From Lunularia cruciata (taxonomy: Eukaryota > Streptophyta > Marchantiopsida > Lunulariales > Lunulariaceae), in NCBI GenBank assembly GCA_948567375.1, contig OX419758.1:55619001-55683000 (forward strand): a stretch of 64,000 nucleotides of DNA, written 5' to 3'. How positions within the stretch are numbered: the stretch's first letter is position 1; each line of letters opens with the position of its first letter. Made by a program: the position numbers and the translations under genes. Positions 38,158 through 50,339 of the stretch are shown here, in pieces. Below the pieces are notes generated by a model, which worked only from the letters and a program-made list of their open reading frames with translations, was not told the DNA's origin and did not search any database.

Positions 38158-38252
38158 AGAAGAAGGCGACAGGATGTGAAGATCCATCAATCCGTACAAG
38201 GAAAAGACACATAGGGTAAAATAAGCTAGAGGAATCTGCCTACAGCACCTAA
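38158..38252 (-). mobile_element. Short LINE-tail insertion with 16-bp target duplication
   Basis: On the minus strand it runs TTAGGTGCTGTAGG...CCTTGTACGGATTGATGG...GTCGCCTTCTTCT, matching the LINE from about base 60,667 to its 3' end, with about 20 bp lost. GAAATCAATAAAATGG is at 38,142-38,157 and again, unchanged, at 38,253-38,268. Body divergence with a perfect duplication suggests it derives from a variant source copy. Confidence 0.9.
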
Positions 38253-38268
38253 GAAATCAATAAAATGG

Positions 38269-40226
38269 CTTGTTGTTGTTTGCGATTCGGTATGAGAGTC
38301 ATGACCAAGTCGCACCAAATCAGTTGGAGCAGAACTCAATAAAATTATGCTTTTCTGAGTATCGAATGGAATATCAAAGCTACTTTTCCTTTGGAAGTTG
38401 CAGAGAAGGCGGCTCCACTGGGAAAAAAGTACCCCGGGGAAACGAGAAAGTCATATCCCCGGGACTCAAAGTCAGATACTTCATGAGGTGAGGTGGATCT
38501 CCTTCCCAAAGTATCACCCAGTTCGTGGAAAGATCTGTGGAGGGTCAACATCGCGGGCTTCTGAATACAATATCCAATGTCAAGAATGCTTCCGCTTATT
38601 TCTCTTTAAAACTGCTGCGAATTGTTCGAAAGTCCCAGTTGCAGTTAATTAGTTCGCTTCACTACCGCCATGTATAGGAGATTCCAAGTGTGCAGTCTCG
38701 TACCCTCTCTCTCAAACACAACTGCAACTGCACGGGTGATGGGTTGGTCTTGAACTTGCGATAATGGTTATAAATATAGAGCCATGTCTCGTGTAGATTA
38801 GTTAAGTGTTCTAGCTGTAGATGGCGAATATACTCCTGTTCCTGCTGTTTCTAGATTGAAACATGGAGCTTCTGAGATCGATGCTTTAACACCTATTGCA
38901 CTATTGGAGTACAGCCATGAATGTAAAGATTTGGTGTGGTAGCAAGTAATATTTCTGTTTAAAATTCTCCCGTGAGTACCATGGCGATAACAAGCCGAGA
39001 ACAAACCCTAAGATCCCCAACAATCAGTGAACTGTGGTAGGGCATCTATGAGTGCAGGCACCTGCTGTTGTTGTTCGTGAATATTATAGATTCAAACATG
39101 GAACATCTTATCTCATGCCCCAAGGAACTACTGTTACTGTAGTTGCGCTGTAATGTGCTCCTCGTTTTGTGTACGTAAAGTCCTAGAATTGGGGTACATT
39201 GCATTGTGGTTAACGCGGTTTCCAAACGGGCATTGCTTTTCAAGTCTCCTGGTCATGCAAAGGAACCAGCACAAGATATACATTTGTCACCGGGGTTTCA
39301 CCAACTCCTCCAATCATTATCTGGTAGGTCCTCTTCTTTTGCATTGTTGGCCATACGACAACAGCCGAGAAGGACCTGAAGACACGTGGCCGCGCATTGA
39401 CTTCCGGTTTCTGCACTTGTCACATCAGACACAACTCCTACAGGCACTGTAGCATGACCGGACCGTAGACTTGTGTAGCGTTTCAAAGATTGGGTCCCTG
39501 ACAGGCCCAGCTCTTCAGGGACCCTGAACTGTAGCCAAGGTATGGAAGTTCCATTGCTCAAGTCCTCTAGCATCCGAAGGAAATACTGCGTGATGCGTTC
39601 AATGAGAATCCATGCCATCCATGAAGTCGCCAAAGCACCAAATCGTTATTAGGAACAAATGCAAGTCGCCAATCGGAACCGCACCAGGTGCCATCGCGGC
39701 AGTGGCTTCTCTCAAAGGAGTGTCATGGTCGAGAAGCAATCACATTGCCTGACCTGAACGGCATGTTAACAAGTTTTGGAGGTATGGCAGGAAAATTTGT
39801 GACTGATCCTCCAGCACTGACATCGGACTGACTAAAAGTGGCGAGGCGAAGTGATTAAATTTTGCGTCATGAATTTTCAGTATGTATTGTAGGAGGGTAC
39901 GAATGAATGACGTGAAGGTACCCTGCTGTAAAAGTACATTAGTGTGCTCAGACACCTCCATGAGAATAGACAGTATCAGAGGTTCTATCGAATGATGTGA
40001 ACTCTACACAAACAGACCAATCGCTGCACACCTACTGTCGTCGAAACTGACGACTCACTTTCAACCTGCCGCAGAAAAAAAGTACCCGAAAAAATAGAAG
40101 GTTCAACTCAATACGGACCAACCAGTCAAGGTCGACAAACAGCAAGCAACAAAGCCTTCATCGATCCATTTCTGCCTCTTCTCTCTCTAACATTTCCGTT
40201 AGTTTCTCTGGTCTATGCACATCTAT
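38269..40226. other. Downstream flank of the first GH17 gene, no other gene recognised
   Basis: Sequence just left of 40,227 should include the 3' UTR of the minus-strand GH17 gene. Two loose copies of CCTGCTGT...AGATT.AAACATGGA occur near 38,840 and 39,062. Other frames carry no recognised domain. Confidence 0.4.
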
Positions 40227-42353
40227 CTACAGTCCTACGTTATAAACGCACACACCGTAACCTGCAAAGACAACAGTTACACGTACCAAGTCAGAAACAG
40301 CCGACCTGCAATTTTAACAAATCAGAGATGGTCGAATCACTGATACAACGACCCGTCAAAGTCCTTTTTCTGGCAAGCTTAAATTGGATAAGCCAGCATA
40401 CAGGAAAGAAAGAAAGAAATCCCTTACTTGGATTCACTGTGGTGATGACTCCAGTGTCGTTGAAGTAGCAATTCCAGTAGTTGCGGTTGTTGATCTGGTA
40501 GTAGCTGTTGAAGGCATATGAAGCGTGATTTACAATAGTGTTGGGTTCGAAGCAAGGTTGGCCCTCTTGAAGAGGACCGCAGTTAGCTCCTCCTTCACTA
40601 CAAGCGAAATCAAGAGCAATCTGCAGCTGGTGAGGATCTGCTCCCTCTTTGGCAACACACCAGGATGAGCCAGTGATCACTGGAGGAGTGTATGGGACAG
40701 GAGTTCCAGGAACCGGTGGTGGAACTGCAGGAGTGACTGGAGGAGCAATCGGGATCACTGGGGGTGGAGAGGCAGGGACTACTGGAGGAACAATGGGAAT
40801 CACTGGAGGTGGAGAAGCCGGGACAACTGGAGGAGCAATGGGGATCACTGGAGGAGGAGAGGCAGGGACCACTGGAGGAGAAATTGGGATCACAGGGGGA
40901 GGAGATGCGGGCACTACTGGGGGAGTAATGGGGAGTACTGGAGGGGGAGGAGAAGAGAGGTAAGGAGGAGGAAGAACTGGAATCGTTGGAGGTGGAGGTG
41001 GGTAAAAGGTGTTGGGCACCGCAGTCAACCCTGATTTGTATACCTCAGCGCCGCTAGACATGAACAGCCCGAAGTTCTTCTCGGACAGAGGACCAGGTTT
41101 CAGATTCTCATTGTAAAGAGCAAAAATGTATGTCTCAATTGGCACGTTGGCTTTGGCCGGAGTTCCCGTTCCCGACTCAATGTGCTTTATCAGCCCACTG
41201 TTGTACAATTGTGCATTGGTAATACTCGGCCCTTCCTCAGTTGGTTCACCCATAGAAGGCCACCCTGTTTCTGTCACCATCACTGTAATGTTGTTGTGCC
41301 CAGCTCTGCTCAGGGCAGCATAGATTGCATCAACTTGCGCGTCGAACATGTTTGTATACTGCAGTTTTGAGGTCTCGTCCTCGACTGGAACTGCGGTGGG
41401 CTGGAACAGGACGTAATCTAGAGAAACGTTCTTCGGATTCGCGGTGTAGGCGAAGTAAGGATAGGCATTTATCATAAATGGGGATCCAGTCTCAGACAGA
41501 AATTCCAGCAATGGAGTGATGACTTCTGCATGTTTGTTATGGAACGTACCAAGGGATGGAGGAAAAGACGTGGCAAGGGTACTGAGAGAGTGAGGGGTCG
41601 AGACCTTGACCTTGTCAGCGAGTCCAACAAGTTTAAGAGCGGTGTGCAAGTTTTTCAGAGCCGGAAGAAGCAATGCGTTGAGATCTGGGGCTAAAGTCAG
41701 CACTTCATTGCCCAGACAGACAGCGGTGATGGAGGTCTGGGGGTATGCTACTATGTTTGCATTCACCCATTGGACCGCGACGTTGGGATCACTACCCAGA
41801 GGAGTGATCTGATCATTGCCTGCGCCGATGACGAAGTCAATTCCTGAATTAGCGAATGCTGTTAACACGTCGGGGTCAGCTCCATAAAGCTTGATCTTGT
41901 TTATGGTGGTTGTCTTCACAAGGTTCAGCACTGTGGCTGGTGCCGGCAAATCACTCGCAACTTGTCCATAGTTGACTCCAATTGCACTAGCATCTGCGGA
42001 ATTGAAACAGTTGAACAAGGAATGTTAGGAGGAGATTCAATACACCGAGATGCTCTGTCCGCCTGATCATGAGCTCATTCGTTCACTCATGAATTCGAGA
42101 GTGCGCTAACAATTCATGCTTAGAGATTCAGTAACTTCTTCTTATTGAGGGTTTCCTCAGACCGACTAAAGGAAAACATTTCGAGTTTGTCAATTGGGCA
42201 ATGCTGAAATTCAGACTGTGAGTGACCGTTAGTCGCTAAACTTATGAGATCACAATTGACATCGATGAGAGATTGCTGATCAACGAACTCACATGATACA
42301 ACGAGAGAAGTTGCCCAAATGACCGTGAGCACTTGGGCTAGCTTGGCCATCAT
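40227..42353 (-). CDS. GH17 endo-1,3-beta-glucosidase with Pro-rich linker and X8 (CBM43) domain
   Basis: Three exons: 42,353-42,293, 41,993-40,428 and 40,261-40,227, with introns GTGAGT...CAG (299 bp) and GTAAGG...CAG (166 bp), both phase 1. They give 553 residues. The signal peptide (1-24) should be cut after Ala-Ser-Ala. The GH17 domain is at about 25-345, with the acid/base Glu117 in GNEVL and nucleophile Glu262 in TETGWPS. A proline-rich linker (about 351-459) is followed by an X8 domain (about 463-549) with six cysteines: WCVA, FAC, NC, QPC, NCYF and YGVC. The sixth comes from the tiny last exon. The start could also be the next ATG, one codon on. Such enzymes hydrolyse callose-type glucan in the wall or at plasmodesmata. 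There is no C-terminal hydrophobic GPI signal, so it is probably secreted. Confidence 0.9.
40744..40923 (-). repeat. 45-bp coding minisatellite in the linker of the first GH17 gene
   Basis: Four tandem units encode PVVPASPPPVIPI followed by S/A/V and P (15 residues each); a degenerate fifth follows at 40,699-40,743. Unit number is a likely source of length variation between alleles. Confidence 0.9.
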
Positions 42354-43295
42354 GTCCGATTTTGAAGTTCCTGGTCCAGTATCACCCCCGTAACCTCGAT
42401 TACAATTGTTCAATGGCCACAGCCAGTGCTTCCTTCCTTCTTTTCTGTGTACCCTGGCTATCTCTATGACGACGAAGAGACCGTGAGCTTTACAAGTAGT
42501 CCGCCGAGGAATGGAGTAACACTGACCTCTCAGTGTCGACTACCACTTTCTCTGACCCCACACTTCTTTACCCATTTTGAATAGCCTGAATGATTATTAT
42601 TTACAAGGGATAAGCGCCGACTAAAGGCCAAAATGAGTTGCCTTTAGCACTGGCCATCACTCACTCTCTTGCTTCCCGTTAGTCGTCTCCACGACGACTC
42701 CACCATCTACAATCCAGCGGTTCGGTACCACTACAAGACAGAAGTATATTTTTAACTCATACCCCACAAGAGAAGTTTACGATAGATGGAGTGGAAGTCC
42801 AACAACCGTCGTCCATTCAAGTGACTAGAGCACAGAGCTCGCGGCCCCCACAGTCACATGTAGTGTAATGCAACAGTAGTTTCAATTCACCTTGTGTTGC
42901 AAAACACGTCAGTCAAAAAGTTTCTTCTTCGCCTTTGCTTTCTCTCCCAACATTCCATGCAGATGTCCAGCTATTGTACAATTGCAATTCTCGAAAATCC
43001 ATTCGTCACCGAGTCATGATTTGAAGCTCAGGAATTATCACCGGCCAAGTGCACAGTACTTTCGGGAAACTAAAGAGAAAGAGAAAGACATCTTCTTTCT
43101 CCCAACTACTAATGGATCTGAATCAGAGAAGGCCCGTTCGTTATTTCGGTCCCCCCCGAGAGGGCGGCAGCCACACCCACCCACCGTCGATCAGGCCTTT
43201 TAAAGCTTTTAGACCTGCGATTTCCATACTGATTTCTATACCATTAATGTTTATTCTGCCCATGTGTCACCCCACACACGAGAGCAGTAGAGAAT

Positions 43296-43321
43296 CTCGA
43301 AGCTCAAAAGGAAGCTTCGAG
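43296..43321. other. Inverted repeat, 9-bp stem
   Basis: CTCGAAGCT, an 8-base loop, then AGCTTCGAG. No assigned function. Confidence 0.6.
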
Positions 43322-43836
43322 CTTGGAGCTGAAGGAAAGAAGGTATGTATGAGACATGGACTTCTCAAGTTGTTGGTTCATGCTGTTCTTCTTGTCCTTT
43401 CAATACCATACTGGGAGCTAATTCTTGTTTTTTTATCAACATATTAATAAGTTTCGAACTTATAGTTGCCATATTGTATATGAGATTGAATAGACCGTTT
43501 AGTCTATTCCGGCTTACTCGTTATGATATTTGTATATATGAGATGGATACGAATACAAGAAGTTTCGCTTCTTATGATAGTTTCTCTTATGATAAGAATG
43601 ATAGAAGCACTCTTCGTGGAATATATTTTCTCTTCTTATATCATGGTGGGGTATAATTTTGAGTGAATTTCTAGATTGTGGTGTGATTTCACTCGAAAGA
43701 CAGTATTAAGAGTTTAAATTTTATTATGAGTTCAAATCCTATATAAAATTTCTACGAAATCTTATATTTGAAGCGGTGTATGATAAAATTAAAATTCTCT
43801 AGAACATACTTTAATAAAGGGACATTGCAAATAAGC

Positions 43837-43863
43837 ATAAACGGTAAGCGGCTTACCGTTTAT
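43837..43863. other. Perfect inverted repeat, 13-bp stem with one central base
   Basis: ATAAACGGTAAGC, G, then GCTTACCGTTTAT. It is a 27-bp palindrome able to form a hairpin or cruciform; no family assigned. Confidence 0.85.
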
Positions 43864-46800
43864 AGAAGAAACCATATCTCCCTCTCTCGATCTGTGTTAC
43901 AAGCATATCCAATCAATGAGAGCGGAAAGAGCTTCCATAAAGCATGGAAAGCAATGGGTCTCCCCAAACTACAACAAAAGTTGATGACGGTTGAGCATGA
44001 GGAAGAAGTCAATTCAAATGTTGAGCTCATTTTTATTTGCTTTACAACTTCTTAGTTTGTTTGTTGTATGGAGTATTCATATGAGCTACGTTTAGTTCTA
44101 AGTGACGATACATTATCACGATTTTGTGAAAACTAGGTTCTATTTCGTAAACACCTCTACTATTTGCCTAAGCATTACGTTCAGAATTACGCAATCGAGT
44201 AAACGACATTTTATCCTACTCTGCGTTTAGCTATGTGTTGGGCACAGGTCAGACTTGGAGGTGGAAGATATCATTTCAAATGCGTGGAATCTTATCTTCT
44301 AATTGCCCACGATCTTGGACATGGTTGCCATCAGAACACAGTCCCACCCCACGAGAGAAAAACAGGTTTGAGCTACTGAATCTTTCCATCAAAGATTTTA
44401 GACCTGTACATGAATTCATCTATCTCCTTAGTATAGAACCATCACATGAATTTTAGAACTCTTCATGATTCTTTAGTGGCAAGTCAGTCTTCTTTTCTTT
44501 TTCTCCTTTTTATTTCAGTTTGCTCAATCAGATATCTACGTTTATGAAAATTACCATAAATGAAAGAGAGAAATTTATTTAGAGAATCTCATGATAACTT
44601 TTCGAAGATCACATTATAGAAAACGACAATGGGCATCAGCATGGTTGAAACCCGGAGGTTCAGTGAGATCAGAAAGAATCATTAGCTACGAATCTGAACA
44701 TTCTGGAACCTTGTAGGAACCATAAATCAAAATCCAAGAGCGAATAGTTCTCCTTTCCAGAGTAGAAATTTGTTCCACACGCTCTTGTTCAAAAAATATA
44801 CCTCCACATACCACACTAATTCAACACGAAATTACAGGACAGGGACGAGGGGAAAGATCTTATCTACTTTATGAACTGTGATTCTGATTCTAGATTCCAG
44901 CACAACAAAAGTGTTACACACAGAATTCGAAAAGCTTCTCACATGCTACGAAACAGAGCAAGGCAAACCTCAAAGAATAGATTGTAAAGTGGTCAGAGAT
45001 AAAATATCAGTCGGTAGCTTTTCAAAGTTGCTTTGTGTCTCTCTATGGCGAGCCTATCGTCATATTGCTTACTCTACCCCTACATTTTACGGAGAACCTT
45101 GATACACATATGCTTGAAAAGAAGTAGCAATACTGTGAACCCTACGCCTCAATCAGGCTCTATGTACACATATACAGCTTTATGTTTTGCGTTCACCTTT
45201 GCCTTTATAGCAGATCAGTACCAGCTGAGTCCTCCACATTTCTCCTCGTGTCGATTCATCGAGTCTCATGAAACTGACAAGCTCTCTCAAGTTTAATTTA
45301 TAGTTCCAAATCTTAACAGATCCTATCCTTTAGTATCCGTCGTGTGGTTTGGTAAGAAGATAGCAAGATTGAAAGGGCAATCAGACATGGAACCAACAAC
45401 GCGACGTACTTCTGCAGGAATCTGCGTTCTCTTGTTTGACTGATGAATTCGATGAGTCAATAATTGTATGAACCAAACGATAACTCAATAGATTTTCATG
45501 GCGAAGTACGACGTCACAAGCAAAGATTCGAATTACCTTGTATTCATGTACATTTCCAGGGTTGTCCACAATTTGCGATTGTGAGTGCCTTCAATCTTTA
45601 CATGCCTCTCCGAAGTGTGAGCATGTACAATTTTTTTACATGTGAATAGAGAGCACCTGAGCAGCTACAGTGCCAAAATAAGCCCGTTCGGATTATCAAT
45701 GCGTGGCGAAACAAACACCAGACCATTCCATGTATGTACTGTAGTCAAATTTCTATTCCTTCATCATCCAACCCTACATAAGATTCACGGACTGGGCAGT
45801 AGCAGGCTAGGATTCCATTCATGGCAGAGCAGACCACGAATGTGCGGGGTATATAATATTCCGAGATTATATTGTTCTTACTATTTTGAGTCTAAGGTAG
45901 CTACAAGTTCCAACATAATACAGAAAGTAGTCTCTCATCGATATGGCATGGCTCAACTTGTGACAAACATGGAAGAATGTTGTATTAATGAGGACCAACA
46001 TGAGTTCGCGTACAATCTGTTTCCTGCAAATAACATAGCCCGAATTGGTGACGGAGCGATCCCACGCAGTACGCAGGGGAGCAGGTGTATTCATGAGGAG
46101 CAACATGATCATCTTTGTTACAGTAGTCCGTTGTCACGTTCCCACGTGACCATGAGCTCGTCCAGCAACTACTGTACTGGAGTTACGATATTCTTCAAAG
46201 AGCGTTCAGCATTAGGGCGGAAAGCTCACGAAATTTCCACTGTGCATATCAAATTTCCAACTGAGATGTTACTGGATTAAGTGCTATTACGTTCTTTCTC
46301 AGATTCCAAGAAGGGAGAAAGTGAACTACGGATATGCTTGGATTATGGTACGTAATTTTGGTGCTCTCACACGCAATGCTAGTGATCTTCGATGACATGC
46401 ATCATGTCTCGCACGTTTTATTCAAGTCATATGGCGTTGAATGGTTTTCACCTATCAAGGGTTTTCATGCATCTCATTTTTATCTCTTCCCTGCTTGAAC
46501 GGAATATCCACTCCAACCTCCACTATGTCCAAACTCAGCTATCTCAACTTTATAACTGACTGAGATTGGAGCAGGAATGAGAATATGATTACCGTGGAGA
46601 ACTCACATCTAGGACTATGCACGAATGGATTTTATCAGTTGCATCAAACACCCATATTAGATCATTCAAAACTTTCCTGCTGTATAAGGAGAAACTGAAC
46701 CTTGTATAAGGCGTCTTACATTCTTGTGTACTGTCCATAAGTTGCTACAACTATTACAGTTGCTTACAGTCAGAGTCGATTGTTTAGTTGCTGCAATAAA

Positions 46801-48498
46801 TCTCCAGGTAATATACTCAGACCCATAAACCTATAATATCCTGAAGCCAGAATATTGAAGTTGCAGTTATATACATGTCTGAGGGCAGGACATATAGATA
46901 TATTCAGATTCTCATTGGTCCAGGAAAGAGTCATTCGTGCAGTTTCTTCGACACTTACGGCGACAGAAGAGTCTCTATCCAGTAATTATAGAGTCTCAGT
47001 CTCAAAGTAGGTACATTAATCAATTTACTGCACGTTTTGTCAACAGTAGAGCATGGGCATAGGCTTATGAAGTTGATGCCTTCCAACTTGAGAAATGTCC
47101 TTCTTTGAGTCTTCTGCTCTGCTTTGAACTGGAATTTAGAACCTGTTTACGCAATAAACATTTTCCTGGTGAAACATTCATGAAGAATAGTGTTAAAAGA
47201 CCTGACTTATCGATCCTTACTCCTGGCTAAACATAATCACTAGACAAGGGTCCTCGTCCGTAAAAACTGCCACATTGATACGGAGAGAATGATTTGAGAT
47301 GCCACATTGATAAGAATGAGAATGATTGACCAACTATGCGGAAAGTCGTCCTATTCTTTCATTCTGACAGTGTAGAAAGTGCTATAATTTAGAAAATGAT
47401 GAGTACATCATGCAATCTCCATTGCAACTCAAGTTTAATTCAAAGTCCAGTGGAGTAGAAAACAACCTGCACGGAGTTGTTTCCTGGTCAAGAGTAGCAG
47501 TTCTACGCACTTTTAACATCCGTTCTGCAAGTGTGAGTAACACTTGCTGAACAATTGAACTTTTGCTTTTGTCTCCTTGCCTGACATTGGATTTATAGTT
47601 CACATTGCATGAGGTTCTTGATGCTTTTCTTCTGTGCATATATGATTACTTTTTTGACGAAAGCAGAACCTAAGTTCCCGGCTTGAAAATTCAAGGTACT
47701 TTTGGTTTCGGATATGCAATTATGCTTCTTGCAACTCTGGACTACGTTTCGCGTTTTTACTGAAATTAACACTTGAAGCACATAGTGAAAGACAAGTGAA
47801 GCTTGTGGGGAGAGGCATGCCATCACCTGCAGCTTTACTGAAACCTTCTCCAGGCTTGGCCCACAGCACATGAAAGAATTGCCATTCCCAAGACGCGAAC
47901 AACCCAGCCTAAGGACGTAAGGAACTTACAACATAGCCTTGGATCTTTTCAATGTATTCGCGTTGGTTTTCCTGAAGTGCTGTAGGATATTATCGGTGAA
48001 GAAATATGATATCTACCATGTCTGAACTCCTTTTATGATTATCTGAGACCAGTCGACCAGGATTGTGGAATCCCCTCATTATGGTGTACATATAGAGCTT
48101 GTGGGCTAGACTTTCAGTCTGACAGGTTTCCTTCAGAGAGATAAGGCCCAAAACTGGTCCCCACACAAATAACCAAAGGAATACCTTTGGCACGTAGATA
48201 GCCTGTGAATCTTATAGAACTACTTGATAACTATCTTTTACGGTTTGCGCTAAAGTACCCCTGAAAGTACTAGTTTGCTTTCAGAACTAACATACATTGA
48301 GTGCTTGACTGGCATGAGACCAGCAGGTCTACCTTCAACAGCAATCTTCCATCAGGTTACGGTAATTTAAATTCAACTCTTGCTCTACTCCTTTCTTTGT
48401 CTAAATACACAAGATAATTGAACTGAGGAACCAAGTCAGACGAGAAGATACTTAAAACTACTTGCTGCAAGAACTTTTGTAAACCGTTTGCTGAAAGT

Positions 48499-48641
48499 GC
48501 GGATATCTTAGGTGCGGTAGGGCAGATTTCTCATACAGACTCTATTGGGGCTTAGCCCCATGTTACCTTTTTTGTCTCTCCCTTGTACGGCTTGATGGGG
48601 TCTTCCCATCCTTCATTTTTCCTACGCGGTCGCCTTTTTCC
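48499..48641 (+). mobile_element. Short LINE-tail insertion with 12-bp target duplication
   Basis: It matches LINE bases about 60,659-60,799 almost base for base, from CGGATATCTTAGGTGCGGTA to CTACGCGGTCGCCTTTTT. TTTGCTGAAAGT precedes it (48,487-48,498) and follows it (48,642-48,653). It is the copy most like the LINE and so the youngest. Confidence 0.95.
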
Positions 48642-48653
48642 TTTGCTGAAAGT

Positions 48654-49997
48654 TAATAAATCGCTAAGGAGGAAACTAACAATTACTTGAAGTTTTTGCT
48701 TAAAATCCATTTGTGACTCAATTATATACATCCGTGAGAGTTGTTGCACTTGGACGAAACAGAGTCATTGTTGGAGGAATAAATCATCACCCTACCTGTG
48801 CACAAACATGGTGTAGATTATGCTCCATGTTATCAACAATTAATACTAAATTGTAAATGTAGACTCAACATAGACAACTCACGTTTATGTACAAGTCCAA
48901 TCCCCATATCTATATGCACATTCAGAAATCCTCATAAAAGCGTATGAAAGTTCCTTACTGTCCATGAACACTAATAATACTCCACTCAAACAAGTGAACA
49001 ATGAACTCTAGTCACCTAGACGAGAGAAGTGGAACTAAAATGCATGAGCTGGAGGGACGCATTACCAACCACTCTCTACTGAAAAGCTTCTGGATAGATA
49101 CCTCCCTCCGGAGCTGTAACTTATTTTGATCGATTACCATGGATGAACTATTATTTTGTAAATGTTGGACTCCAGTTTATTTCCACTCTCAAACAAGAAG
49201 AGCAGGTGGACAGCAAATCTAGGAGCTAGATGCACCTTCTGGAAAGTACTGCGGAACTGCACGCATCCTAGAATATGTGACACATTTCTTGTCGCAAAGT
49301 TGGATGGTTGCTGTATCAAATACATAGGGAATGAAACGTCCATACAGTGCCGACCTGCAGCATTTCCTACTTCGTGTCCAAGGACATGTCAAATTTTCGC
49401 AATCGGTCCCACAGAGTCTTCATGGACACTTCCAGTCAAAATGCCGACCACGTCAAATCATACTGACCTTGAACTGCAATACATATAATTATATCTCATC
49501 TTAACAGCTGAGAAACAATTCGACTGGGGAATGGCCTCCCTTTGTCTTGTTCGATACGCGTACGGTCTTATGTGGGGGACCCTTATCTGAGGTTACGAGA
49601 AATACTTCAGCGGTAATCCTCGTTAAGAGTATTACATTATTATCTTCTATTTCTCCACGATCTTTTGGCATATCTCTTACCTTCGCCTATGGTGAGCCTA
49701 CAGTATTTTTCTACTCCTTGTGCTAATGTTTGTCTTTGTAGAGCCTTCGCAAATGCAAAAAAATATGCAGACGATTGCATCCAAAGCAAATAAAATGTTC
49801 GTAGGATAAAGCACTATGCATCAGCGAATACTCCGCATGAAGATATGAGCTTCTCAGCAACAATCCGTAGAGACAAGAGCTTGACTTCATAATTAATGAT
49901 GGGCAGAGTCAAACCCATGCAGCATAACTTTCTGGCTTTTGTCATGCTTACTTCGAGTATGCTTTTGCCTATTGCATGATGTTTTCCGTATATTAGG
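48654..49997. other. GC-balanced intergenic DNA, no gene seen
   Basis: No recognised coding sequence. Confidence 0.4.
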
Positions 49998-50008
49998 AAG
50001 AAGTAAGG

Positions 50009-50048
50009 GCGACCGCGCAGAAAAAAATGAAGGATGGGAAGATAAGAT
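50009..50048 (-). mobile_element. Very short LINE-tail insertion
   Basis: On the minus strand it reads CTTCCCATCCTTCATTTTTT, then GCGCGGTCGCC, the last 35 or so bases of the LINE. AAGAAGTAAGG (49,998-50,008) and AAGAAATAAGG (50,049-50,059) flank it, an 11-bp duplication with one mismatch. Confidence 0.65.
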
Positions 50049-50339
50049 AAGAAATAAGGAGAGTTGAAACTAAATCTTCCATAATTAGAATAGACATGAC
50101 TTGTTGTCTTCCATAAAAGTTTATTTCATGACGACAGCTATCGACCAAAAGAGAACGCAATCAAACATTCCAAACTGCGTTATGGATCATTCCCGTAATA
50201 ACGAGGGTATAAAATCGACTTTCAGGAGTTCATGGTGAAGAGCTCATTGTGGATTAAGCTCGAAATGTACGAGGAATATCTCATTGTAAAAGCGCGAAAC
50301 ATGAAAGTATTAACACATACGCAAAGTCATAGTGTAAAG

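Larger units (their letters stand above)
42354..48486. other. Upstream flank of the first GH17 gene and unexplained GC-balanced DNA
   Basis: The first few hundred bases should hold the promoter and 5' UTR of the minus-strand GH17 gene; I could not place a TATA box. The rest has only unrecognised frames (up to 212 codons at 45,642-46,280, without domain or codon-bias support). The part at about 43,300-45,300 differs in texture and contains strong hairpins, described in the findings. Confidence 0.4.

Noticed and set aside
40649-40963. Gly/Thr-rich protein on the plus strand
   Set aside because: It is the antisense of the proline-rich linker of the GH17 gene.
43720-43745. A tRNA T-arm (GAGTTCAAATCCT)
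   Set aside because: The flanking bases do not pair into a T-stem and no other tRNA arms are found.
45642-46280. A 212-codon frame
   Set aside because: No domain, no signal or membrane segment, mixed composition; chance length in GC-balanced DNA is the simpler reading.
48499-48641. A tRNA-derived SINE
   Set aside because: No convincing RNA polymerase III A and B boxes; the whole unit is explained by the LINE 3' end.
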